Position numbers and translations under genes: made by a program. Under the pieces are notes generated by a model that saw only the letters and a list, made by a program, of their open reading frames with translations, was not told where the DNA came from and made no database searches. Below are positions 1-6,494 of a stretch of 9,647 bases of DNA, one piece after another; the first letter of the stretch is position 1, and each line of letters opens with the position of its first letter. Where the stretch lies: positions 1 through 9,647 of the forward strand of contig CALBNA010000285.1 in the NCBI GenBank assembly GCA_937896205.1, in the 5' to 3' direction. This DNA is from an uncultured Campylobacter sp. (GTDB taxonomy: Bacteria; Campylobacterota; Campylobacteria; Campylobacterales; Campylobacteraceae).

Positions 1-33
1 TCGTCGGCAGCGTCAGATGTGTATAAGAGACAG
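1..33 (+). other. Illumina Nextera transposase adapter (sequencing artefact)
   Basis: The first 33 bases match the Nextera Read 1 adapter: the 14-base TCGTCGGCAGCGTC followed by the 19-base Tn5 mosaic end AGATGTGTATAAGAGACAG. Genomic sequence begins at 34. The adapter supplies an ATG at 17 that opens a false reading frame beginning MCIRDR, which runs straight into the truncated gene behind it. Any protein model starting at 17 carries six artefactual residues. This also shows that position 34 is a library-fragment or contig end, not a biological boundary. Confidence 0.98.
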
Positions 34-34
34 G

Positions 35-1363
35 CTACAAAACCGCTTGCAAAACGCCGCCTTATATCTTGTTTGCGTTTTTATCGCCTGCGAGCATATC
101 CCGCGCATGACGGCGGCGAAAAATATCTCGCTTTACCTCGCGCTTGTTTGCGCGATCTGTCTTTATTTCACGGATAGGACGCGATTTGCCGCAAGAGTCG
201 GGGTAAATTTCAGTCTTTCTCGCGCGCCAGCGTTTTGTCTTATCGCATTTACCTTTTACGCGTTTTTGATCTCGGCCTTTCCCTACGCGCCGCAGTTTGA
301 TTCGCTGGGCAACGCTGCGGGCGAGTTTGGGCGCGGATTTGCTTTTTTGCTCATCGTCTACGTCGTGGCAAACGGCGAGACCGATCAAGCAAAATCATTT
401 TTTTACGCGCTGATAGCGGCCTTTGCGGTTATTAGCATTTACTACGCCGCGCCGCTTTTTAGCGAGTTTGAGAGGCTTGGTAGCGCGAGCGAATTTGACG
501 CGCGGGTCGTGCGCCGAGCGTATGCGGACTACGTGGATAGATTTTTGCCTTTTGCGCTAGCGGGAGCTTTTATTTTTAGGCGGCTTTGGGCGCGAGTTGC
601 GTGCGGCACGCTTTGTCTAGCAGCCGTAGGGCTTGATGTTTTGAGCGGCGTTAGGGGCAGCTGGGGCGCGATGCTGGTTTGTTTTGTTTTGTTTGGTTTT
701 TGTTTGTATATCTTAGGCGGCGAAGCGAAGCGTAAATTTAAACTCTTTGCCGTTATTTTTGCCGTTTGCGTCGCGGGCGCGTCGGTGGCGGTTTTGAGTT
801 CGCCCACGGCGATGTATAAATTTTTGCAGATCGGTATAGTGAGCGAGGCAAGTCTCGAAAACGAGAGTATGAGGGAGCGTATCGCGGGTGCGGGCTTTAG
901 CTCGGGGCGCGATTTGATTTTAAAGGAGCGCTTGCCGCTGCTTTTTGCTAGTCCGCGCGCGATAACTGGGCTTGGATACGGCAAGGAGCAGTACGACGCC
1001 TTTTTGCGGGGCGAGGCGGACAAGGGCGCGCAGATCTCGATGATGCAGACGAGGCCAAACGGCGAGCGGTATTGGTTTAACGACGAGCCTTTTTTTATCG
1101 GACACTACTACTACTACGGTGCGGTCGGCACTGCGCTGATGTTTGGAGGCTTTGTCTCGCTTTTAGCATATTCGTTTAGGCATTTTTTACGCTCGCGCGA
1201 GCTGCTTTTTGCGGCGATTTTTATCTCGTTAGCGTGTTATTTCGGCGTGCGCGGGCTGTTTGAAGCGATAAATTTACGCATACTTTATATGTTTTATATG
1301 CTAGGATTTTTCGTCTTGCTAGCCACGCGGACAGAAGCTAAAGGAGGCGGCGTTGAGCGTTAG
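35..1363 (+). CDS. O-antigen ligase/polymerase-type membrane protein (WaaL-like), 5' truncated
   Basis: Polytopic inner-membrane protein of the Wzy_C/WaaL ligase class, 443 codons present. Such proteins transfer undecaprenyl-linked glycan to the lipid A core, or polymerise it, on the periplasmic side. About ten hydrophobic segments alternate with short charged loops. Counting from the adapter ATG at 17, SGVRGSWG at 210-217 resembles the family's Arg-containing segment. A large periplasmic loop (about 265-362) contains GLGYGKEQYDAF and ends in HYYYYGAVG at 363-371, like the conserved His before the following membrane helix. The true start is missing: residues 1-6 of the apparent frame are adapter, and the genomic sequence opens just before the first helix, so probably only a few N-terminal residues are lost. 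The end overlaps the deacetylase by 11 bases, suggesting one operon. Ligase versus polymerase cannot be decided from sequence alone. Confidence 0.8.
   Translation, partial: LQNRLQNAALYLVCVFIACEHIPRMTAAKNISLYLALVCAICLYFTDRTRFAARVGVNFSLSRAPAFCLIAFTFYAFLISAFPYAPQFDSLGNAAGEFGRGFAFLLIVYVVANGETDQAKSFFYALIAAFAVISIYYAAPLFSEFERLGSASEFDARVVRRAYADYVDRFLPFALAGAFIFRRLWARVACGTLCLAAVGLDVLSGVRGSWGAMLVCFVLFGFCLYILGGEAKRKFKLFAVIFAVCVAGASVAVLSSPTAMYKFLQIGIVSEASLENESMRERIAGAGFSSGRDLILKERLPLLFASPRAITGLGYGKEQYDAFLRGEADKGAQISMMQTRPNGERYWFNDEPFFIGHYYYYGAVGTALMFGGFVSLLAYSFRHFLRSRELLFAAIFISLACYFGVRGLFEAINLRILYMFYMLGFFVLLATRTEAKGGGVER
1341..1347 (+). promoter_or_regulatory. Strong Shine-Dalgarno fixing a TTG start
   Basis: AAGGAGG lies inside the end of the ligase gene, with five bases between it and TTG at 1353. 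The first in-frame ATG is at 1371, which would leave 23 bases of spacing. The site therefore supports TTG 1353 as the deacetylase start and implies coupled translation with the ligase. Confidence 0.75.
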
Positions 1364-2111
1364 CGTTTTGATGTATCATCACGTTTTAAAAAAGGGCGGA
1401 TTTATCGCCTCTAGCGTAGAGGATTTTGCCTCGCAGATGCGGTTTTTAGCGGAGGCGGGATATAAAACTTTAAGCGCGGCGGAGTTTACCCTGTACAAAA
1501 AAGGCGAGCTAGCCGTGCCTAAAAAAAGCGTCCTCATCACCTTTGACGACGGTTGGAAGGACAACTACGTTTACGCCTACCCGGTCTTGCGCGAGTTTGG
1601 GCTGCGGGCGACGATATTTTTAGTGACGCAGTGGATAGAGCGCGCGAGCATGCGGCGGGGCGAGTTTATCGAGCTAACTCACTCCGAATACAAAAAAGCA
1701 GCGCCCCAGCGCCCGCAGGACGTATTTTTGAGTCTTAACGAGATAGCTGCGATGCGGGACGTTTTTGACTTTCACTCGCATACGCATACGCATTTTGACG
1801 AGTATTTCGGCGCGCTCCCGCCTGAGGAAAATTTCGCTCGGTGCCGCGAGTTTATGCGCGCAAATTTTGGCATCGAGGATAAAATTTTGTGCTGGCCGCG
1901 CGGCAAATACGACGAAAATTTGATCCGTCTAGCTAGGCAGGCGGGCTACGAGGCGTTTTTCACGACGCAGCGAGGTATAAATAGACCAGGCGGCGACCTA
2001 TCTGCTATCAAGCGCATCGCCGCTAAAAAGGACGCTGCGTGGCTAAAGCGCACGCTTTTTATCTATCAAAACGACATTTTGGGCGGTATATACTCGAAGA
2101 TAAAGAAGTAA
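1353..2111 (+). CDS. Polysaccharide deacetylase (NodB homology, carbohydrate esterase 4)
   Basis: Predicted metal-dependent N-deacetylase of 252 residues that removes acetyl from an N-acetylated sugar. LITFDDGW at 61-68 holds the catalytic base and metal-binding aspartates (D65, D66). HSHTHTH at 141-147 supplies the HSxxH metal-binding histidines. WPRGKYDE at 181-188 matches the third NodB motif. The N-terminal SVLMYHHV is typical of this subgroup. There is no signal peptide, so the enzyme should act on the cytoplasmic side, for instance on a lipid-linked or LOS intermediate; that substrate is inference. The start is TTG, chosen because of the Shine-Dalgarno at 1341-1347. The gene overlaps the ligase by 11 bases, so a role in the same glycan pathway is likely. 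The family call is firm and the substrate unknown. Confidence 0.88.
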   Translation: MSVSVLMYHHVLKKGGFIASSVEDFASQMRFLAEAGYKTLSAAEFTLYKKGELAVPKKSVLITFDDGWKDNYVYAYPVLREFGLRATIFLVTQWIERASMRRGEFIELTHSEYKKAAPQRPQDVFLSLNEIAAMRDVFDFHSHTHTHFDEYFGALPPEENFARCREFMRANFGIEDKILCWPRGKYDENLIRLARQAGYEAFFTTQRGINRPGGDLSAIKRIAAKKDAAWLKRTLFIYQNDILGGIYSKIKK

Positions 2112-2260
2112 AATTTTGCTCTAAATTTTGAGTAAACTTTGGGCATTTTGACGAGTCTAGCTAAAATTTGGCCCAAATTTGAGAGGCGCGAAATAATGGA
2201 CGTAATTTCGCGCGGCGGCGGGCGCGCGTTTGCTTCGCTGGCGGCATTTAAAGGACTGTT
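2112..2260. other. Spacer with a possible promoter and a 9-bp inverted repeat
   Basis: No gene is visible. GCTAAAAT at 2160-2167 could serve as an extended -10 element for the next gene. A perfect 9-bp inverted repeat, GCGCGAAAT (2186-2194) and ATTTCGCGC (2205-2213), has a 10-base loop. No T tract follows it on either strand, so it is not a clear intrinsic terminator. AAAGGA at 2250-2255 sits five bases before ATG 2261 and is a good ribosome binding site. Confidence 0.4.
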
Positions 2261-2923
2261 ATGAAATTTCGCAAACTTAAATTTAAAATCCTAGCCGCGG
2301 CGCTACTTTTGGCGGCGATACTTGGCGCCGCATTTATCCGCATCGTGCCAGATTTTTCCACCTCGCGAGGCTTTGTGATAGTTTCTCTCTCCGACTACGA
2401 CAAATACAAGCAGGGATACTGCCTCAAAGAGGATAGAATTTTACCCAAAGAGGAGCGATTTAAGCGCGGAATTTTAGATCTTTTAAATAGACGTATGATG
2501 TTTCAAGCCGTCGTTACCGATAAATGCTACTATGTATATGGCAGCAAGACTTGCAACTACGGAAACAGAGAATCTGCCGTTAAAGTAGGTTTTTATGAGA
2601 CGGATAAATTTAATAACGATGATTGGCTGGAAGTTCTATCCAAAGAGTATGAGATAGAAAAAAGTGAAGATCAAGCCGCTTGGCCATACAGAAATATTTT
2701 TGTCGAGAAATTTCAAATGAAGCCGGTAAATATCGCAGAAAAGTTAAAAATAAATTTAGATGGCAGATCAGCCGGTTTTGAGGAGCCTATAGTAGAATAC
2801 GGCGGTTTACGTGAGTATATTTTATATTTCGATAAAAGCTTTATATTGTATGATAATTTTGAATTTAGATATGCCACGATTACGATATACGAAGGAGATA
2901 CCATAAAAGATTTGTCAGAATGA
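2261..2923 (+). CDS. Hypothetical membrane-anchored or exported protein, ended by a premature TGA
   Basis: I do not recognise this 220-residue product. It starts at ATG behind AAAGGA (2250-2255). The N-terminus is basic (MKFRKLKFK), followed by a hydrophobic stretch at about 10-27, either an uncleaved anchor or a signal peptide without an obvious lipobox. The rest is hydrophilic and rich in Tyr, Asp, Glu and Lys, with Cys at 54, 89 and 98, so a periplasmic location is plausible. The stop TGA at 2921-2923 is suspicious: the same frame stays open for 52 codons to a second TGA at 3080. The part after about 2500 is clearly more AT-rich than the flanking LOS genes, with codons such as ATA, TAT and AAA, which may indicate foreign origin or relaxed selection. 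It lies between the deacetylase and a small membrane protein, all on the same strand. Confidence 0.6.
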   Translation: MKFRKLKFKILAAALLLAAILGAAFIRIVPDFSTSRGFVIVSLSDYDKYKQGYCLKEDRILPKEERFKRGILDLLNRRMMFQAVVTDKCYYVYGSKTCNYGNRESAVKVGFYETDKFNNDDWLEVLSKEYEIEKSEDQAAWPYRNIFVEKFQMKPVNIAEKLKINLDGRSAGFEEPIVEYGGLREYILYFDKSFILYDNFEFRYATITIYEGDTIKDLSE

Positions 2924-3082
2924 AAACAATATTATGACAACACCATAGAAAATGAATCACGCGAAAAGAATTATTATTTAAAAATCGATACATGCGGCAA
3001 TAGCGATTTTAAAATTTATGAAAACAATGTCGAAGAAATAGCGGATCGCCTGGTAAGGGAAGATTTGTTTAAAGGTGGCTGA
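2924..3082 (+). pseudogene. Severed 3' end of the gene starting at 2261
   Basis: Directly after the TGA at 2921-2923 the same frame continues for 52 codons, KQYYDNTIENESREKN through to VREDLFKGG, and stops at TGA 3080-3082. Its composition (Lys, Glu, Asp, Asn and Tyr rich) matches the upstream part, and there is no start codon with a ribosome binding site of its own. The simplest reading is one ancestral protein of about 273 residues in which a single codon, possibly TGG for Trp, became TGA. This is either a real nonsense mutation or a base-call error. The next gene begins only seven bases after the second stop, which also suggests that 3082 is the original gene end. Confidence 0.6.
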
Positions 3083-3088
3083 AAAGCT

Positions 3089-3559
3089 TTGATTGAAAAA
3101 TTTAAAAAGAAGCAAAATATAATGGGTGCGGAGCAAAGGTATAAATTTCACAGGACGGCGAGATATTTGCTGGCGGTGCCGATGGTTTTCTTGCTTGATT
3201 GGTGGGCGGCGGCATTGATTTTGGAGGTTTTGCCTTTTGAGGGCGCGCTAAGGATTGCCGTTTTTGCGGCAATATTTGCGATTTTGGCTTGCACACTGTT
3301 TTGGTATTTGTTTAAAAGGTATAAAAACTTTAAGCTAAGCAAGCTTTTTGTAAAAAATCCAAATCTTAGTTTGCTGCTTTTTGCGGTAGAAAATTTATCG
3401 CTCGGCGCTTTTTACGGCGGGTTTTTGGCATGCCTCGCGGCGGGGTATTTTTGGGGCGAGCGTGCCGCCGGCTGGAGCGTGGCGTTTGCGTTTGCATTTG
3501 CGCCCGTTTGTTTGATCGTTTTCGTGATCTCGTATGTGTTTAACGAAAAGAAAGCCTAG
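3089..3559 (+). CDS. Small hypothetical membrane protein with four hydrophobic segments
   Basis: Unrecognised integral membrane protein of 156 residues from TTG 3089, or 145 from ATG 3122. Hydrophobic segments lie at about 26-47, 55-75, 95-120 and 128-151. The basic loop FKRYKNFKLSKLFVKN at 75-90 probably faces the cytoplasm. The N-terminus is strongly basic. TTG 3089 has AAGGTGG at 3072-3078 ten bases upstream. ATG 3122 has only a weak AAGAAG upstream, so the start is uncertain. It lies seven bases after the interrupted reading frame, in the same frame and on the same strand, so the two are probably co-transcribed. Codon use returns to the GCG/GGC-rich style of the LOS genes. No domain or catalytic motif is visible. 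Confidence 0.65.
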   Translation: MIEKFKKKQNIMGAEQRYKFHRTARYLLAVPMVFLLDWWAAALILEVLPFEGALRIAVFAAIFAILACTLFWYLFKRYKNFKLSKLFVKNPNLSLLLFAVENLSLGAFYGGFLACLAAGYFWGERAAGWSVAFAFAFAPVCLIVFVISYVFNEKKA

Positions 3560-3757
3560 GCGTCAAATTTAAGCACCCAAATTTATAAAATCAAGAAGCT
3601 CAAATTTGACGGCTAGCGTTCAAGTAAAATTTGACTTTGCAAGATCCGAGCCGATAAATTTGATCGTCAAATTTGACCAAAGCTGTCAAATTTACCGCTA
3701 GCGGCTCAAATTTACTCGTAAAATTTAGCTAAAACGGCCGTATGTTACAAAGCGCGC
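3560..3757. repeat. Convergent spacer packed with AAATTT palindromes and nested inverted repeats
   Basis: No gene is present. AAATTT occurs nine times in 198 bases (starts 3565, 3579, 3602, 3627, 3656, 3669, 3688, 3708, 3721), mostly as TCAAATTT. GTCAAATTTGAC at 3666-3677 is a perfect 12-bp palindrome and CCGCTAGCGG at 3695-3704 a perfect 10-bp one. Outer arms near 3600-3618 and 3696-3713 are imperfectly complementary, as are inner arms near 3624-3639 and 3678-3695, so the spacer could fold into a long interrupted hairpin. CAAAGC (3748-3753) and GCTTTG (3761-3766) form a small stem around the stop of the minus-strand gene. It lies between converging genes, so bidirectional transcription termination is a reasonable guess, but no classical GC stem plus T tract is seen. 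Confidence 0.55.
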
Positions 3758-4846
3758 TTAGCTTTGGCTCAAATTTTCCCTGATTTTGCTTTTTATCGCC
3801 TCTAGCTCCTCGCCCTCAAATCTCATCAGCGTTCGCTCCACGCCGTGCTTTATCATCCCCTCTTTATCGCACGGCACGAAGTCCCAGTCCTTTTGAAACA
3901 CCGCGTGCTTGCCCATAGTTTGGTTGCCGTTGCGCTGCGTGTAGCCGCTTTCGTCCAGATCGTTGTCCCACGGCCCCCACTCAAACGCTCCGCTAGGCCC
4001 AAACAGCGCGATCACGGGTACGTCGTTGGCCGCGGCTAGGTGCATGATCGCCGTATCTACGCCGATGAACATCGCAGAGCGCTTTGATAGCGCTGCGGTT
4101 TGTTTTAGGGTGAGTTTGCCGCCTAGATTTACGGGGCTAGAGGAGCACAGCGCCAGCACGTCGTCCAGCTTTTTTAGCTCGGCGTCGTTGTTATCGGCCG
4201 TTAGCACCACTCGCGCGCCCAGCCCCTCGCAAAAGTCGATGATATGCGCCATAGTTTCGTCGTCCGCGCACTTAAACATCCAGCGGCTAGTTAGATGCAC
4301 GTGGATAAATTTAAGCGGCAAATTTAGATGACTGATGCACTTGGGGTCAAAATATACGCTCACTCTTTTGCTGCTAGGCTCGTGTCCTAGCGCGGCCAGG
4401 GCGTCTAGATTACGATCCACGGTGTGGCGCAAGCCGCCTATTTTAGGGGCTTTGTGCGTTATTATTTTATTCACGGTCTTGTTTTTGCCCTCAAAGCCCA
4501 CGATGGTTTTTATCTTGGCGTATTTTGCGACGATGATGCCGCGGTCGCCCGTCGTGGTCTGCACGGCGATGTCGTATTTTTGCTTTTTGATAGCGCGGAT
4601 AAACTTTAGCTCGCGCCAAAGTCGCTTGAAAAAGCCGACCTCTTTTATATTTGCTCGGTCGTAGATATGGATGTTTTGGATGTTTGGGTTGCCCTCGATC
4701 ATCGCCTCAGTGCCTTTGTTTAGGGCGAAATCTATCTGCGCGTCAGGGTAGATGCGGCGCAGGTTTTCGACGAGCGGAGTCGTGAGCAGCACGTCGCCGA
4801 TGTTTCTAAATTTCATAACTAGGATTTTGATTTTTTTATCTTTCAT
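3758..4846 (-). CDS. LOS core heptosyltransferase, WaaQ-like (glycosyltransferase family 9)
   Basis: Predicted ADP-heptose transferase of the heptosyltransferase III (WaaQ) subgroup, 362 residues, acting at the cytoplasmic face of the inner membrane on the LOS core. The N-terminal domain begins ILVMKFRNIGDVLLTTP, carrying the family's GD near residues 17-18. SRWMFK at 187-192 and the C-terminal GVDTAIMHLAA (262-272) and FGPSGAFEWGPW (282-293) are typical of WaaQ-type family 9 enzymes. I chose ATG 4846 because it overlaps the upstream stop as ATGA and has GGAAG eight bases ahead; an upstream TTG at 4861 would add five residues with poorer support. It is the last gene of the waaC operon on this strand. 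Family assignment is firm; the exact acceptor heptose is not known from sequence. Confidence 0.87.
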   Translation of the reverse strand: MKDKKIKILVMKFRNIGDVLLTTPLVENLRRIYPDAQIDFALNKGTEAMIEGNPNIQNIHIYDRANIKEVGFFKRLWRELKFIRAIKKQKYDIAVQTTTGDRGIIVAKYAKIKTIVGFEGKNKTVNKIITHKAPKIGGLRHTVDRNLDALAALGHEPSSKRVSVYFDPKCISHLNLPLKFIHVHLTSRWMFKCADDETMAHIIDFCEGLGARVVLTADNNDAELKKLDDVLALCSSSPVNLGGKLTLKQTAALSKRSAMFIGVDTAIMHLAAANDVPVIALFGPSGAFEWGPWDNDLDESGYTQRNGNQTMGKHAVFQKDWDFVPCDKEGMIKHGVERTLMRFEGEELEAIKSKIRENLSQS

Positions 4847-5607
4847 TTTACGTACTTCCAAAATGTGTATTGCGCATAAAGCCTTGCTATCACGTAGCCG
4901 CGCCAGCCCTCGCGCCAGCCGCCTTTTAGGAAAAATAGCTTAAAAAACGTCCACGCGGGGTTTAAAACTGCCTTAAATTTGCTTGATTTTGCGCCGAGGC
5001 TCGAGTAGCGATTTTGCTTAGCGATAAACTGCTCGATGCTGTCGTAGGCATAGTGTTTGAAGTGGTTTTTTAGCCTGCCGATTTGATTTTTGGCGGCGGT
5101 TAAATTTGCGCCGTTTGCGGTGTTTGCTTGGATTTGTTCGCCCGTTTTTGCCACGCTTTTTAAAACGACTTTTTCATGTATCTCGCGCCCGTCAAACTCC
5201 GCCCGCGTCTTATCAAAAAACCTGACCGTGTAGTCTGGATAAAGCCCCATCGTGCGCACTTCTTTGCCGAAAAAGATATTTGCGCGGGCTACCTCGTACG
5301 CGCAAAACTCTGGACGCTGCAAAATTTGCAAAATTTCCTCCCTCAGCGGCTCTAAAATCACCTCGTCGCTATCTAGCACGAAAACCCAGCGATTACGCGC
5401 TAGATCCACGCCCAGCTGCTTTTGCGCGCTAAATCCCAGCCATTTTTGCTTGTGAAATTTGACGTTTTTAAACCCAGAGCAAATTTGCTCCGTAGCGTCC
5501 TGCGAGCCGCTATCGACCACGACGACTTCATCTGCAAATTCGCAGCTTTTTAGCACCTCGGTGAGGTATTTTTCGCTATTAAGCGTGAGGATAACGACGC
5601 TTAGCAT
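4843..5607 (-). CDS. LOS core family 2 glycosyltransferase, WaaE-like
   Basis: GT-A fold glycosyltransferase of 254 residues, related to WaaE/KdtX, which adds a beta-1,4-linked glucose to inner-core heptose I in some Gram-negatives. MLSVVILTLNSEKYL opens the nucleotide-binding domain. VDSGSQDAT is at 31-39, the metal-binding LDSDE at 78-82, and a REIHE segment at 141-145 matches the conserved VHE of this group. The C-terminal FFLKGGWREGWRGYVIARL is typical membrane-proximal sequence for the subfamily. Residues about 151-177 (rich in Ala, Asn, Thr and Gln) look like an extra low-complexity loop. ATG 5607 overlaps the waaM stop by seven bases, with GAGGA upstream, so translation is probably coupled. 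The sugar transferred and its linkage are inferred from family only. Confidence 0.85.
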   Translation of the reverse strand: MLSVVILTLNSEKYLTEVLKSCEFADEVVVVDSGSQDATEQICSGFKNVKFHKQKWLGFSAQKQLGVDLARNRWVFVLDSDEVILEPLREEILQILQRPEFCAYEVARANIFFGKEVRTMGLYPDYTVRFFDKTRAEFDGREIHEKVVLKSVAKTGEQIQANTANGANLTAAKNQIGRLKNHFKHYAYDSIEQFIAKQNRYSSLGAKSSKFKAVLNPAWTFFKLFFLKGGWREGWRGYVIARLYAQYTFWKYVK

Positions 5608-6494
5608 TTATAAATTTCCTCGTTAAAATGCTTAAACCTTTTGTGAAACCAAAAGTACTCGCCGGGCTTCTCGCGTACGGCGGCCTCTGTGGCGTCTGAT
5701 TGCGCTTGCGTGGCCTTTAGTACGGCTTCTTCTTTATCAAAATCCCTTACGTCAATCGGTGGAAAAAAGCAAATCTCGCTGAGGTTTGCCCCTTTTCCGC
5801 GGATAAATGCGGGCACGATGAGCGCGTCCGTTTTTTGCGCAAAAATGCTAACTGCGGGCGTATGTAAAACCTTTCGTCCGAAAAATTTGACCTCTACGCC
5901 CTCGTCTTTGGCGGTGTTTTGATCGACTAGGATGCCGACCAATCGGTGCGCCTTAACCGCTTTTAAAATTTGCTTGGCGCCGCCCATTTTGTCGATGAGC
6001 TCGATATCAAAGCGAGTTCGGTTCGCCTCCAAAATGCGCTGCATGACCGCGCTATCAAGAGCGCGTCCGACGATGCTAACGCCGCCAAATTTTGCCGCCA
6101 TCGCCAGCGAAAAGAGCTCCCACTGCCCGTAGTGCGCCGTTTGCACGATGATCGGGCGACCCGAAGCGAGCGCATTTTTCAGGATTTGCTCGTTTTTAAA
6201 TTCGACTTTTTCTAGGATTTTTTCCTTGCTTGCGTTTTGGTTTTTTATAAAATTTACCGCAAATTTGGCGAAGTTTTGGTACGTGTCTTTTATGATCTGC
6301 TCTTTTTGCGCGGCCGTGAGCTCGTCAGCGTAGGCGAAATTTAGATTTGCCCTGATGATTTTGGTGTGCTTAGCGTCAAATTTATAAAACAAAAACGCGA
6401 TGAAATTTAAAAACGGATCAAGCAAAAACGCGGGCGTAACGGTAAAGATAAATTTAAAAAATTTATAAAGCCAAAGGTAAAATAAATCACGCAT
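5601..6494 (-). CDS. waaM: Lipid A biosynthesis lauroyl acyltransferase (WaaM/HtrB)
   Basis: LpxL/HtrB-family late acyltransferase of 297 residues, transferring a secondary fatty acyl chain from acyl carrier protein to lipid A at the inner membrane. A hydrophobic N-terminal segment (about 5-38) gives membrane attachment. The catalytic HX4E motif is HYGQWE at 121-126. GILVDQN (187-193) and YFWFHKRFKHF near the C-terminus match conserved family segments. I start at ATG 6494, with AAGG seven bases upstream; an adjacent in-frame TTG at 6497 is less well placed. It overlaps the end of waaC by eight bases and the following glycosyltransferase by seven. The waaC-waaM pairing is a hallmark of Campylobacter LOS loci, where this gene is called waaM or htrB. 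Confidence 0.93.
   Translation of the reverse strand: MRDLFYLWLYKFFKFIFTVTPAFLLDPFLNFIAFLFYKFDAKHTKIIRANLNFAYADELTAAQKEQIIKDTYQNFAKFAVNFIKNQNASKEKILEKVEFKNEQILKNALASGRPIIVQTAHYGQWELFSLAMAAKFGGVSIVGRALDSAVMQRILEANRTRFDIELIDKMGGAKQILKAVKAHRLVGILVDQNTAKDEGVEVKFFGRKVLHTPAVSIFAQKTDALIVPAFIRGKGANLSEICFFPPIDVRDFDKEEAVLKATQAQSDATEAAVREKPGEYFWFHKRFKHFNEEIYKC

Noticed and set aside
17..34. ATG start of a complete 448-residue ligase
   Set aside because: The ATG and the following five codons are adapter-derived; the natural start is upstream of the sequenced fragment.
529..1023. Long minus-strand open frame inside the ligase gene
   Set aside because: It is antisense to a clear membrane protein, has composition typical of a shadow frame and no ribosome site; similar shadows opposite other genes were dismissed for the same reason.
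2186..2213. Intrinsic terminator after the deacetylase
   Set aside because: The 9-bp inverted repeat is perfect, but no T tract follows on either strand, so I report it only as an inverted repeat.
2921..2923. TGA as selenocysteine or genome-wide Trp codon
   Set aside because: There is no recognisable selenocysteine-insertion hairpin or redox motif, and TGA ends several other genes here while Trp is written TGG.
3963..4331. Plus-strand open frame opposite the WaaQ-like gene
   Set aside because: It is the complement of a well-conserved glycosyltransferase and is Ser/Ala/Arg rich without a domain, so it is a shadow.
4847..4861. TTG start at 4861 for the WaaQ-like gene
   Set aside because: ATG 4846 has a better-spaced ribosome site and the common ATGA overlap; the extra five residues lie inside the upstream gene.
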